Notes: generated by a model not told the origin, from the letters alone. 42,530 bases of DNA from Novosphingobium sp. (GCF_030699305.1 NZ_JAUYNB010000005.1:1-42530), one strand, 5' to 3'. Counted from the first letter of the stretch, positions 7,672 through 16,758 are shown. Numbers and translations: made by a program.

Positions 7672-9393
7672 ATGGCGGAATATGACCTGGTGGTGCGCGG
7701 CGGCACGATCGTCGATGGCAGCGGCGACGCGCCCTATGCGGGCGACATCGCCATCCGGGGCGACCGGATCGTCGCGGTCGGCGACTGCCCCGGCACGGCT
7801 GCGGAAACGGTCGATGCAACCGGCAAGTTCGTGACGCCGGGGTTCGTCGATATCCACACCCATTACGATGGCCAGGCAATCTGGTCAGAGGAACTGTCGC
7901 CATCGTCCTCGCACGGGGTGACAACGGTCGTGATGGGCAATTGCGGCGTCGGCTTTGCACCCTGCCGCAAGGAAGACCACGCCACGCTGATCAAGGTGAT
8001 GGAAGGGGTGGAGGACATCCCCGGCGTCGTCATGGCCGAAGGCCTGCCGTGGGACTGGGAAACGTTCCCCGAATACCTCGACGCGCTCGACGCACGCCGC
8101 CGCGATATCGATGTCGCCGCCTATCTGCCGCACAGCCCCTTGCGCGTTTACGCCATGGGCGCGCGCGGCGCGCAGCGCGAACCGGCAACCGCCGCAGACC
8201 TTGCCCGGATGCAGGAACTGGCGCGTGAGGCGATGGAAGCCGGGGCGCTGGGCTTTGCCACGTCGCGGCTGATGATCCACAAGACGATGGACGGCCAGCA
8301 CATCCCCAGCTTCGATGCCGACAACGCCGAACTGATCGCGATCGCGCAGGCCCTGAAGGACACCGGCAAGGGCGTGGTTCAGATGGTGCTGAACCTTTAT
8401 TCGGGCTGGGAATCCGAATTGTCGCACCTGATCAAGGTGGTGGAAAGCAGCGGTCGCCCGGCGACGTTTACTTATGCCGTGGCCAACACCGGCCCGGTCA
8501 CGCCCGACACCGATCTGGCGCTGGTCAACGCCGCCAATGCCGCCGGGGCAAAGATCAGCCCGCAAATCCTGCCCCGCCCGATCGGGATCGTCGCGGGGTT
8601 TGACCTCTCGACCCATCCGTTCTGCCTCTGCCCCAGCTATCTGCCGATCGCGGGCCTGCCGCTGGACCAGCAACTGGAACACCTCAGCGATCCCGAATTC
8701 CGCGCCCGGTTGATCGCCGAAGCGCCGGAGGAAGGCCACCCGCTGGCGCAGCTGTCGCGCAACTGGAACTGGCTGTTCCCGCTGTCCGATCCGCCGAACT
8801 ATGAACCCTCCGCCGAAACCAGCGTCGGCGCGCAGGCCCGGGCGCAAGGGCGCTCGCCCGAAGATGTGGCAATGGACCTGCTGATGAACGGCGGCGACGG
8901 TCAGGGCATGCTCTACAACGCGCTGGGCAATTTCAACGCGGGCAAGCTAGATGCGCTCTACGAGCTGATGCAGCGCGATGACGTGGTGCTGGGTCTGGGT
9001 GATGGCGGCGCGCATTACGGCGCGATCTGCGATGCCAGCTATCCCACGTTCCTGCTGACCTACTGGACGCGTGACCGCGCCGGGCCGCGGCTCGACTGGG
9101 CCAAGGCGATCCGCGCCCTGTCTGCCACTCCGGCTGACGCGGTTGGCTTGCATGATCGCGGTCGGCTGGCCCCCGGCTACAAGGCTGACGTCAACGTCAT
9201 CGATGCCCAGCGGCTGGCGCTGCACCGCCCGGTGGTAAAACGCGACCTGCCCGGCGGCGGGCGGCGCCTGGATCAGGCCGCAACGGGCTTTGCCGCAACG
9301 ATCGTTTCCGGCGAGGTGATCCGCCGCGACGACCGCGCCACTGGCGCCCGCCCCGGTCGGCTGGTGCGCGGAGAGCAGGCTGCGGCGGCGTGA
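7672..9393 (+). CDS. Amidohydrolase, N-acyl-D-amino-acid deacylase-like (copy 1)
   Basis: A 573-residue member of the D-aminoacylase branch of the amidohydrolase superfamily. His62 and His64 (HTHYDGQ) are metal ligands. Cys91 in GNCGVGFAP matches the bridging cysteine of D-aminoacylase. DGGAHYG carries a later Asp/His site, and the C-terminal GYKADVNVID strand is typical. The ATG giving MAEYDLVVRGG is chosen because GAGAGG lies about ten bases upstream; an in-frame ATG three codons earlier is possible. It should hydrolyse an amide or cyclic amide bond, but family members vary widely and the substrate is unknown. A close paralogue lies at 39667-41415. Its stop overlaps the start of the next gene. 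Confidence 0.9.
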   Translation: MAEYDLVVRGGTIVDGSGDAPYAGDIAIRGDRIVAVGDCPGTAAETVDATGKFVTPGFVDIHTHYDGQAIWSEELSPSSSHGVTTVVMGNCGVGFAPCRKEDHATLIKVMEGVEDIPGVVMAEGLPWDWETFPEYLDALDARRRDIDVAAYLPHSPLRVYAMGARGAQREPATAADLARMQELAREAMEAGALGFATSRLMIHKTMDGQHIPSFDADNAELIAIAQALKDTGKGVVQMVLNLYSGWESELSHLIKVVESSGRPATFTYAVANTGPVTPDTDLALVNAANAAGAKISPQILPRPIGIVAGFDLSTHPFCLCPSYLPIAGLPLDQQLEHLSDPEFRARLIAEAPEEGHPLAQLSRNWNWLFPLSDPPNYEPSAETSVGAQARAQGRSPEDVAMDLLMNGGDGQGMLYNALGNFNAGKLDALYELMQRDDVVLGLGDGGAHYGAICDASYPTFLLTYWTRDRAGPRLDWAKAIRALSATPADAVGLHDRGRLAPGYKADVNVIDAQRLALHRPVVKRDLPGGGRRLDQAATGFAATIVSGEVIRRDDRATGARPGRLVRGEQAAAA

Positions 9394-9902
9394 CCGTCAC
9401 GCTGGAATCCCTCGCCGCCCGCATTGCTCAGCTGGAGGATCTGGAAGCGATCCGCCAGCTCAAGGCGCGCTACTTGCGCGGCTGCGACCTGAAACAGGTT
9501 GACGTCGTGCGCGATACCTTGCTGCCAAAGGGTGCGGTGATCGCCTACGAAGGGTTCCCGCCCTTCGACGACCGCGAACCGTTCGTGGAAATTTTTGCCG
9601 CAATGGGCTGTCAGCCGGGTGTTTACGACATCCATCATGCGACCAACTCCGAAATCACCTTCACCGGCCCGGACGAGGCGGTGGGCAAGTGGTCACTCAA
9701 TTTCCACAGCATCATCCTCGCCGCCCGCAGCGTAACGCACATGGGGGTGGAGTATGAGGACCGCTATGTCCGCGAAGGCGGACGCTGGTGGATCGCCGAA
9801 ACCCGCAGCCGCCGCCCGTTCTGCCGGATCGAGCAAGTGGACGAGGCGGGCCACGCCGTCACCATCGCGCTGGGCGATCCGCCCGCCGCATACGGTGCAT
9901 GA
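9390..9902 (+). CDS. Nuclear transport factor 2 (SnoaL-like) family protein
   Basis: A 170-residue protein with the NTF2/SnoaL-like cone fold pattern: an N-terminal helix with EDLEAIRQLKARYLRGCD, an IHHATNSEITFTG strand pair, and a closing RWWIAETRSRR strand. It begins at a GTG overlapping the amidohydrolase stop by four bases (GTGA), so the two are translationally coupled. Such small domains serve as dehydratases, isomerases (for example of ketosteroids) or hydroxylation subunits, so the exact reaction cannot be assigned. The cluster context with a KshA-like oxygenase makes an isomerase or hydratase role attractive but unproven. Confidence 0.85.
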   Translation: MTVTLESLAARIAQLEDLEAIRQLKARYLRGCDLKQVDVVRDTLLPKGAVIAYEGFPPFDDREPFVEIFAAMGCQPGVYDIHHATNSEITFTGPDEAVGKWSLNFHSIILAARSVTHMGVEYEDRYVREGGRWWIAETRSRRPFCRIEQVDEAGHAVTIALGDPPAAYGA

Positions 9903-9994
9903 CGCGCAATCTTCTGGATAAATCGCGGCCTGCCCTTGGTGAGCCAGACGCTGGTTCGTAAGGCAGCGGCACAATGATCCATCCCATTCCCTCT

Positions 9995-10062
9995 CCGTTC
10001 GTGTCGAGCGAAGTCGAGACGCGTTTGCGCCTGCGTGTCTCGACTTCGCTCGACCCGAACGG
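9995..10062. repeat. Sphingomonad-type palindromic repeat, copy B (complete)
   Basis: This is the only intact copy. The left arm runs CCGTTCGTGTCGAGCGAAGT then CGAGACGCG. The right arm runs CGTGTCTCGACTTCGCTCGA then CCCGAACGG. The loop is about 10 bases. It lies between the end of the catabolic cluster and the ATPase gene, where it could form a terminator hairpin, but its multi-copy nature fits a REP-like element. The remaining sequence of the 190-base gap shows nothing recognisable apart from GGAGG near 10061-10065. Confidence 0.9.
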
Positions 10063-10092
10063 AGGTGGCTGTCTGACTGGCGAGGTCTGCCG

Positions 10093-11550
10093 GTGAGCGG
10101 TCCGATCGTCATCGGTGCCGGGCCGACCGGCACACCTGTCACCATCGACATGGAAGAACTGCTGGCCACGCGCCTGCTGGTTCAGGGCAACAGCGGCTCT
10201 GGCAAATCGCACCTGCTGCGCCGCGTGTTGGAAGAAAGCGCCGCCATCGTCCAGCAGGTGGTGATCGATCCCGAAGGCGACTTCGTGACGCTGGCCGAAC
10301 CGTTCGGGCACATCGTGATCGACGCCGCCGCCTATTCCAGCGCAGAAATCGGCCGGCTGGCCGCACGCATCCGCGAACACCGGGCCTCCGTCATTCTGGC
10401 GCTCGACGGGCTGGAAATCGAGGCGCAGATGCGCTGCGCCGCGCTGTTCCTCAACGCGCTGTTCGATGCCCCGCGTGAACAGTGGTATCCCGCGCTCGTC
10501 GTGGTGGACGAAGCGCAGATGTTCGCACCGGCTGCCGCTGGCGACGTCAGCGATGAAGTGCGCCGCCTCTCGCTGGCGGCCATGACCAACCTGATGTGCC
10601 GGGGCCGCAAGCGCGGGCTGGCGGGCGTGATCGCCACCCAGCGACTGGCCAAGCTGGCCAAGAACGTCGCCGCCGAAGCATCGAACTTCCTGATGGGGCG
10701 CACGTTCCTCGATATCGATATGGCCCGCGCCGCCGACCTCTTGGGCATGGAGCGCCGTCAGGCCGAACAGATCCGCGATCTGGAGCGCGGCCATTTTCTG
10801 GGCCTTGGCCCCGCGATCAGCCGCCGCCCGGTGGCGGTGCGGATCGGCGCGGTCCAGACCGGCACCCGCGCCATCAGCCACGCCTTCGCCCCGCCGCCCG
10901 TCACCCCGGCGGATGACCTCTTCGCGCTACTGCATGACGGGCTGGAGGCCGAGCCGGTTTCGGCCAGCGCGCCCGCCCTGCCCCTGCCCAAGCCGGTCGC
11001 TGCCGATGTCCTGCTGGACCAGATTACCCTGACCGCCGAAGCCGCGCCGGTGGGCGAACATGATGCGCCGCGCGCAGACCCGGAACCGATCATTGCCGAG
11101 ATTCTGGCCCAGATGGCGGAAGAACCCGACGCCCCGTTCCAGACCCCGGCTGACCTGTTCCAGGACTTCACCGTGCGCTGCCGGATGCGGCGGATCATGG
11201 TGCCGGGGCTGGACGTCACGCGGTTCCGCCGCCGGTTTGCGATGGCGCTGGCGGGCATGGCCGACCCGGCGGATGAGCGCTGGGCCGATGTCCTGCAAGT
11301 CGCCCACGCCGTGCCGGAAGACCTGCTCGCCCCATTCCTGTTCCTCGCCCGCGCGGCGCTGGATGGCGCGCCCTGCCCCGATGACGCCAAGCTCGCGCAG
11401 ATTTACGGCACCCACTCATCGGGGCGCATCCGCCGTTTGCTCGATAACTTCGAGCGGCAGGGCCTGATCGTGCTGCGCACCGATTTCAGCGGCCGGCGAA
11501 CCGTGACGATCCCGCAGCTGGGCCTGACCAGCGCCGCCGAAGACGCCTGA
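10093..11550 (+). CDS. HerA/FtsK-like ATP-binding protein (DUF87 type) with C-terminal winged-helix-like region
   Basis: A 485-residue P-loop ATPase. Walker A GNSGSGKS is at residues 32-39. Walker B LVVVDE is at 135-140, followed by AQMFAP, and RGRKRGLAGVIATQR forms the sensor region typical of HerA-like helicases and DUF87 proteins. After a low-complexity Pro/Ala linker, the C-terminus (about 395-485) has THSSGRIRRLLDNFERQGLI and a following beta hairpin, which looks like a winged helix. HerA proteins usually pair with NurA nuclease, but none is adjacent, so the role (DNA translocation, defence or cell envelope) is open. Start is GTG. A convergent gene follows within about 50 bases. Confidence 0.85.
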   Translation: MSGPIVIGAGPTGTPVTIDMEELLATRLLVQGNSGSGKSHLLRRVLEESAAIVQQVVIDPEGDFVTLAEPFGHIVIDAAAYSSAEIGRLAARIREHRASVILALDGLEIEAQMRCAALFLNALFDAPREQWYPALVVVDEAQMFAPAAAGDVSDEVRRLSLAAMTNLMCRGRKRGLAGVIATQRLAKLAKNVAAEASNFLMGRTFLDIDMARAADLLGMERRQAEQIRDLERGHFLGLGPAISRRPVAVRIGAVQTGTRAISHAFAPPPVTPADDLFALLHDGLEAEPVSASAPALPLPKPVAADVLLDQITLTAEAAPVGEHDAPRADPEPIIAEILAQMAEEPDAPFQTPADLFQDFTVRCRMRRIMVPGLDVTRFRRRFAMALAGMADPADERWADVLQVAHAVPEDLLAPFLFLARAALDGAPCPDDAKLAQIYGTHSSGRIRRLLDNFERQGLIVLRTDFSGRRTVTIPQLGLTSAAEDA

Positions 11551-11564
11551 ACGGCTGCCCCTCC

Positions 11565-11585
11565 CCCGCCCTGTCGGCAGGCGGG
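11565..11585. terminator. Hairpin between convergent genes
   Basis: CCCGC, a bulged C, CTG, a TCGG loop, CAG and GCGGG form a GC-rich stem in the 51-base gap between the converging ATPase and amidohydrolase genes. It could serve both strands. There is no T run on either side. Confidence 0.5.
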
Positions 11586-11601
11586 AGAGAGGCCACCCCC
11601 A

Positions 11602-14600
11602 TCAATGCCCGTGGCCGTCTCCACTGCTGTGGGCCTGACCGGCGGCGGAATTGCCGCTGCCTTCCCACCAGTACGACGGGCGCACGCGGGTGCCGGTGGC
11701 CTTCTCGTTCAGCGTGGCCGCATCGTACAGTCGCCCGCCCAGCATCACCGCATTGACCTTTTCGGTGTTGCGGATGTTGTCGAGCGGGTTGGCGTCCAGC
11801 ACGACCAGATCTGCCAGCTTGCCCACTTCCAGCGTGCCGATATCACGGTCCATCCCCAGCGTTTTAGCAGGAGATACGGTGGCCGATTGCAGCGCCTGCA
11901 GCGGGGTCCAGCCGCCCTTGGCAAAGCTCCACATCTCCCAGTGCGCGCCGATCCCGTCCTGCTGGCCGTGCGCGCCGATGTTCACCTGGATGCCCCGGTC
12001 GGCCAGTTTGCGGGCCTCCCGCGCGGCCCAGGAGTCGGCATAATCCTCTTCCGGCGCCAGTTCGCGCCGCGCGTTGGCAGCGGCCAGCGTGCCCGGCGGA
12101 ATATGCGCCTTCAGCAGCGGCTGCTCCCAGACATTGGTGCGCGAACGCCAATACGGATCGCCGCCCGGCCCGCCATACGTCACCACCAGCGTCGGGGTAT
12201 AGTTGGTGCGGGTCTGCGACCACATTTGCAGCACATCGTTATAGAACGTGCTGCCCGGAACGTTGTGTTCCACCGTCGCGTTGCCGTCCTGGATCAGCGT
12301 CATGTCCATGTTGAACAGCGATCCGCCCTCCGGCACGACCAGCATGTTTTCGGCCTGCGCGGCGGCCACCACCATCTGGCGCTGTTCGCGGCGCGGCTGG
12401 TTGTAGTTTTTCACGCTCTGCGCGCCCTGCGCCTTCAACCGACGGACATGAGCCAGCGCGTCTTCGTACTTGCCGATATCAGCAAACACCCCGGCCGCTT
12501 TCGCGCCATAGATGATCTCCCCAGTCGAGAAGATGCGCGGCGACAGGATCAGCCCCGCGCGCTGCATTTCGGCGGCGGCGAAGATCTCGCTCGCGCGGCT
12601 GGACGGATCGTGGATCGTGGTCGTGCCCAGCGCCAGATTGGCCTGCGCCGACCAGTTCTGCTGCGGCACCAGTCCGTCCACGCCCTGCGGGCCGTGGGCG
12701 TGGGCATCGATGAAGCCGGGCACCACGGTCTTGCCAGCCAGATCGACCGAGGGCGTCCCCGCTGGCACCGCCACGCTGCCGCGCGGGCCGATGGCGGCAA
12801 TCCGGTCACCCTTGATCAGGATCGTCGCATCCTCGATCACGCCGCCATCCGCGCCCGCCATCGTCACCACCCGTGCGCCGGTCAGCGCCACGGTGCCGGT
12901 CGGCTTGGCGGCGGGAACCGTCCGCGCCAATGACAGGCCGGACTGCGGCGGCTTGTAGCCTTCGCCATAGGCCTTGGCCGTATCGGCGCTGAACAGCACC
13001 GGACCGATGCTCCAGTGCACCGTATTGCCGCTGCCTGAGAAGTGGATGAAATCGCCCCCGCCTTCGCTGAGGCGCACGTTGGGCAGCGCGGTTTCCTTCG
13101 CGCCCGCACCGACATCCTGCGCGCCCGGCATCAGCGGCATCAGCCACGCTTCATAGTTCTGCCGGAACGCCAGCGCGCGGCCATCGGGCGAGACCACGAA
13201 TTCGCTGGTCATGTCGCCCGATGCATGGACCCGGCGCTGCTGGCCGCCCATGTCGGTGCTGACCAGTTGCAGCTTGCTGTCGGCCTGCGCCACCGTGAAC
13301 AGCCGGTCGCCGGTCGCGCCGAACTGCGGATTGCCGCTGCCGCGCACCACCAGTTTCGGCGCGCCGCCGCTGGCCGGAACGGCATAGACGCCGCCGTCGC
13401 GGCTCCACTGGTCGGACGTCAGATAGCCGCCAGAGCCAGCCTCGAACACCACGGTCTTGCCGTCGGGCGAAAAGCGCGGAGTGCCGTAATGACCCGGCTC
13501 GCTCGTCACCACGCGCGGCGCGCCGCCACTGGCCGCCACCACCTGCACCCGGCCCAGCGCCTTGTCGTTCCAGGCGACGAAGGCCAGCTGCCTGCCATCG
13601 CGCGACCAGCTCGGCCACGCCTCAAACGCGTCCTCGTTCCCGCGCGTCAGGCGGCGGGCCTCGCCCCCGGCGGCGGGCTTGACCCACAGCTTGCCGAGCG
13701 ATTCAAACACCACCGTCTTGCCGTCGGGCGACACCTGCGCCCAGCGGACCATCCTGGTCTGCACGGTATCGGGCGCGACTTCGATCACCGGGTGGACCGA
13801 ATCCGCGACCACGCGGTCATCCTTCACGCGGAAGGGAATGCTGCGCACCGTGCCGTCCAGCGCCACGCGGGCCAGCTTGCCACCGGTCCACAGCACGACC
13901 TCGCGGCTGTCCGCCGTCCAGTCCATGTTGGGATAGACGCCGGTTACCGCCCAGGTTTCCTGCATATCCTGATCGGGCAGGTCATAGAGCTTGCGCTCAT
14001 TCCCGCTGGCGAGATCGCGGACGTACAGCTTCGACTTCGCGCGTTCGCGCCGCACGAACGCCAGCTGCTTGCCATCGGGCGACGGCGTCGGGCGCACCGC
14101 CCCGCCATTGCCGCCCGCGACGCGCAGCGTTTCGCCGCTTTCCAGGTCATAGCGCTCGATCGCGAACAGACCGCCGTTGGAATCCTGCGCGTACTCAAAG
14201 ATCGGCCCCGGCGTGACATTACGCGAGAAATAGACGCTCTTGCCATCGGCCGCGAAGGTCGGCTCGCCCAGTTCCTTCTGGTGGCGTTCGTTCACCCGCT
14301 TGACCAGCGGCACCCCGCCGCCGCCCTCGACATGGAACAGCCAGACCTCGCCCGTGCCGAGCGAGCGCCCGGTGGTGAAATGCTTTTTCGCCACGATGTA
14401 GCGTCCGTCCGGGCTCCAGCTGGGCTGGTTCATCAGCCGGAAGTCTTCCTTGGTCAGCGCCTTGCGGTTGCTGCCATCAGCATCCATCAACCAGATGTTG
14501 TCGCCGCCGCCCCGGTCCGACACGAACGCGATCCGCTTGCCATCGGGCGACCAGCGCGGCTGCTGGTCATAGGCCAGCCCCTCGGTGATCCGGGTCGGCG

Positions 14601-14868
14601 TGCCGCCGCTGATCGGCATGGTGTAGATATCGCCCAGCATATCGAACGCGATCCGGCCCCCATCGGGCGAAACGTCAACGTTCATCCACGTGCCCTCATC
14701 GGTATCGAGCGCGACCTTGCGGGTCTTGAGACCGGCGGGCGCATCGACATCCCACTTGGGCGGCGTGGTGGCAGTGGCTGGCGCAACAGCGGGTGCGGCG
14801 GCTTCCTGCGCGGAAGCGAGCGAGCTGCCCGCAAGCAGCACGGCGGCGAGCGAAAGTCTGGCGATCAT
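11602..14868 (-). CDS. Secreted TolB-like beta-propeller/amidohydrolase fusion
   Basis: A protein of 1088 residues. The start giving MIARLSLAAVLLAG is chosen because it makes a clean signal peptide ending ASA and has AGGGAA nine bases upstream; an in-frame ATG seven codons earlier lacks both. Residues about 40-640 hold repeated SPDGK-type blades with RIAFVSDRGG and similar, a TolB/DPP-IV-like propeller. The C-terminal third is an amidohydrolase: DAHAHG metal motif, VKNYNQP (candidate carbamylated Lys), VEHNVPG, and the closing GTLEVGKLADLVVLD strand. The last residues are His-rich (DGHGH), possibly metal-binding. It probably acts in the periplasm on peptides or amides, inferred from related fusions. 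An hspQ gene lies upstream in the same direction. Confidence 0.9.
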   Translation of the reverse strand: MIARLSLAAVLLAGSSLASAQEAAAPAVAPATATTPPKWDVDAPAGLKTRKVALDTDEGTWMNVDVSPDGGRIAFDMLGDIYTMPISGGTPTRITEGLAYDQQPRWSPDGKRIAFVSDRGGGDNIWLMDADGSNRKALTKEDFRLMNQPSWSPDGRYIVAKKHFTTGRSLGTGEVWLFHVEGGGGVPLVKRVNERHQKELGEPTFAADGKSVYFSRNVTPGPIFEYAQDSNGGLFAIERYDLESGETLRVAGGNGGAVRPTPSPDGKQLAFVRRERAKSKLYVRDLASGNERKLYDLPDQDMQETWAVTGVYPNMDWTADSREVVLWTGGKLARVALDGTVRSIPFRVKDDRVVADSVHPVIEVAPDTVQTRMVRWAQVSPDGKTVVFESLGKLWVKPAAGGEARRLTRGNEDAFEAWPSWSRDGRQLAFVAWNDKALGRVQVVAASGGAPRVVTSEPGHYGTPRFSPDGKTVVFEAGSGGYLTSDQWSRDGGVYAVPASGGAPKLVVRGSGNPQFGATGDRLFTVAQADSKLQLVSTDMGGQQRRVHASGDMTSEFVVSPDGRALAFRQNYEAWLMPLMPGAQDVGAGAKETALPNVRLSEGGGDFIHFSGSGNTVHWSIGPVLFSADTAKAYGEGYKPPQSGLSLARTVPAAKPTGTVALTGARVVTMAGADGGVIEDATILIKGDRIAAIGPRGSVAVPAGTPSVDLAGKTVVPGFIDAHAHGPQGVDGLVPQQNWSAQANLALGTTTIHDPSSRASEIFAAAEMQRAGLILSPRIFSTGEIIYGAKAAGVFADIGKYEDALAHVRRLKAQGAQSVKNYNQPRREQRQMVVAAAQAENMLVVPEGGSLFNMDMTLIQDGNATVEHNVPGSTFYNDVLQMWSQTRTNYTPTLVVTYGGPGGDPYWRSRTNVWEQPLLKAHIPPGTLAAANARRELAPEEDYADSWAAREARKLADRGIQVNIGAHGQQDGIGAHWEMWSFAKGGWTPLQALQSATVSPAKTLGMDRDIGTLEVGKLADLVVLDANPLDNIRNTEKVNAVMLGGRLYDAATLNEKATGTRVRPSYWWEGSGNSAAGQAHSSGDGHGH

Positions 14869-14993
14869 GTAGGCAGTGTTCCCTGGCATTTTTGGACCGG
14901 CAAACCGGTAATGCCAGGAAAATGGACTGCTCTGCGCTTGCGCGCAAGGGGACCTTGGGCCGCAGTTGTGAATGCAGCAACGGCGCGCGCTGC

Positions 14994-15013
14994 GGCTGGC
15001 CCGAAGGCCCGCC
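14994..15013 (-). terminator. Tetraloop hairpin terminator after hspQ
   Basis: On the minus strand GGCGGGCC-TTCG-GGCCAGCC forms an 8-bp stem with one mismatch, closed by a very stable UUCG tetraloop, starting one base after the hspQ stop. It separates hspQ from the downstream propeller gene. Confidence 0.65.
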
Positions 15014-15014
15014 G

Positions 15015-15395
15015 TCAGTGCGTCATGCTGCGCCGCATCCGGTAGCGCCCTTCGGCGAATTCCTCAAACAGGTCCGTGACCGACGGGTGATCGATCGGCC
15101 CGCTGTCCCCGTCCTCGGTCAGGTTCTGCTGGCTGACATAGGCGATATAGCTGCTTTCCCCGTTCTCGGCGAACAGGTGATAGAACGGCTGTTCGCGGTT
15201 GGGGCGCACTTCCTTGGGGATCGATTCATACCATTCGTCGCTGTTGGCGAAGACCGGATCGATATCGAACACGACGCCGCGAAAATCGAACAGCCGGTGG
15301 CGAACAATGTCGCCAATACCGAAGCGCGCCTGCGTCCGGCGCGGCATTTCGATCCGGCGTCCGGCCTGCGGTGAAAAGAACGACGCTTTGTCCAT
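15015..15395 (-). CDS. hspQ: Heat shock protein HspQ (YccV-like, hemimethylated-DNA-binding fold)
   Basis: A 126-residue protein with the YccV/HspQ domain: RFGIGDIVRHRLFDFRGVVF, DIDPVFANSDEWY, QPFYHLFAEN and YIAYVSQQNL are the conserved core. In enterobacteria HspQ binds hemimethylated oriC DNA in vitro and acts as a Lon specificity enhancer. The start MDKASFFS is chosen because AGGG lies just upstream; an internal ATG 16 codons later (MPRRTQARFG) would still leave the complete domain and is a real alternative. The frame stays open upstream through the tRNA region, which is clearly not coding. Family assignment firm, start uncertain. Confidence 0.88.
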   Translation of the reverse strand: MDKASFFSPQAGRRIEMPRRTQARFGIGDIVRHRLFDFRGVVFDIDPVFANSDEWYESIPKEVRPNREQPFYHLFAENGESSYIAYVSQQNLTEDGDSGPIDHPSVTDLFEEFAEGRYRMRRSMTH

Positions 15396-15551
15396 GCACC
15401 CTGTATAGGGATTGTGCGCCTGCGAAACAACGCCGCAACCGGGGCGTTCCCCCGAAAATGCCGGAATGAGGGCTTGGCAAGCCCGACAACATCCGCTAAC
15501 CGCGCGCTTCTTCGACCGAACGGGCACGTCCCGCTCAGACGGCGATCTCGC

Positions 15552-15640
<89 letters not shown>

Positions 15641-15804
15641 TTATATCATCCCGGGAAAGCCCGATTGATCCCGGAAAGTCGCAGAATTCTACGGCCGTTG
15701 GGGCTTGATTGCACTTTCTATGTTCTTATATTGTTCTCAATGATCTCCCTAAATCCAGCTTGGAGTGTGGGGGAGATTGTGGGGGCGGGACAGGATGATC
15801 GTTC

Positions 15805-15978
15805 ATGGGCCGACTCACGCCACTGCAGATTCGGAACCTCAAGGAACCCGGGCGTTAGAACGATGGCGACGGTCTGTTCCTGGAACTGACGGGACAGAAC
15901 AAAGGTAACTGGCAGCTCCGCGCTACTGTGAACGGTCGGCGGCGCGATATTGGGCTCGGTTCGCTGACGCCAATATCA
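15805..15978 (+). pseudogene. Tyrosine integrase, N-terminal fragment with in-frame stop
   Basis: Translation gives MGRLTPLQIRNLKEPGR, a TAG at 15856-15858, then NDGDGLFLELTGQ and WQLRATVNGRRRDIGLGS. This is the DUF4102 arm-binding N-terminus of P4-type integrases, in which the interrupted position is normally an aromatic residue within GRY-DGDGL. Homology ends at about LTPIS, before the catalytic domain, which is missing. The gene is therefore both interrupted and truncated. Its place directly downstream of tRNA-Ser is the usual arrangement for such integrases. The remaining sequence from 15640 to 15804 and 15979 to 16050 shows no gene. Confidence 0.8.
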
Positions 15979-16050
15979 GGCCATGCAGGGATAAGTGAAG
16001 CAGGTGCCATTCGGCGATTTGAAACTGGGTTGGCAGAGATGCTGATGCCC

Positions 16051-16665
16051 TCAATCTGGCCGCTGTATCATCCAGATTCGACGCTCCACGGTAAACGGGA
16101 TGCTGCGCTCCTTGCAGAAATCATCGATCGTCCACAGAACGTCAGGGTGGGTTCTGGCGCAGTCGTCGCCGCACAATATGCCTCCGGGTCTGACCCTCTG
16201 GAACCAGTGCGTCACGTCTGCATGGAACACCGGATTGTGATGCACGCCGTCAAGGAAGACGAGGTCGAGACTGTCCCTCGGCCAGCTCAGGAAGTCATCC
16301 GGACTGCGGCCCTTCACGGCCGTGATGTTGTCGCAATCCCGTGTGTAATAATCGAAGTTCTCGCGCGTTCCCCAGCTGCCGCGTTCTCGTGACGTCTTGC
16401 CGAAATCCTCGCCCGAAACGGCTTCGGCGTCACTCTTGGCTGGTGGCGAAAAGGGGTGCTCGATCGGATCCCAGATGTCGATGCAGGTGATCGAAACATC
16501 CGCAGCCACCGATTTGGACCAGCACCAGGACGAGCGACCGCAAAACGGGCCTACCTCCAGCATGGCGCCGCCGGACGGGATTGTGCGGGCCAGCCTCTCA
16601 AGTATCTTGAGCTCGGGCTCGGGCATCCACCCGGGTATATCGAGATTATATGGCATGAAGTTCAC
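16051..16665 (-). CDS. Class I SAM-dependent methyltransferase (Methyltransf_24 type)
   Basis: A 204-residue methyltransferase. Motif I LEVGPFCGRSS is at residues 36-46. The acidic end of beta-2 is CIDIWD. DLVFLDGVHHNPVFHAD and the post-motif RVRPGGILCGDD are typical of the Methyltransf_24 group. The start is ambiguous: a GTG (MNFMPYN) has GAGGA four bases upstream, and an ATG three codons later has it thirteen bases upstream. It is the last gene of the leftward five-gene cluster, 93 bases after the DUF6065-JmjC gene. Members methylate small molecules, sugars or peptides; the substrate is unknown, but the neighbours suggest a protein or peptide. Confidence 0.82.
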   Translation of the reverse strand: MNFMPYNLDIPGWMPEPELKILERLARTIPSGGAMLEVGPFCGRSSWCWSKSVAADVSITCIDIWDPIEHPFSPPAKSDAEAVSGEDFGKTSRERGSWGTRENFDYYTRDCDNITAVKGRSPDDFLSWPRDSLDLVFLDGVHHNPVFHADVTHWFQRVRPGGILCGDDCARTHPDVLWTIDDFCKERSIPFTVERRIWMIQRPD

Positions 16666-16758
16666 TCATTCCTCACGCCCTTTCGGACCTGCCATTCGCC
16701 CACTGGCCACTTGCCCCATCTGCGCTGCGGTGCCGTGGTTCGATGCAAGCCACGCCGG

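Noticed and set aside
13042..15045. Rightward open frame of 667 codons opposite the propeller-amidohydrolase gene
   Set aside because: It has an Arg/His-rich composition with no domain, and the sense strand codes a well-defined protein.
15928..16392. Rightward open frame continuing from the integrase fragment
   Set aside because: Only the first 17 or so codons are integrase sequence; the rest is antisense to the methyltransferase gene.
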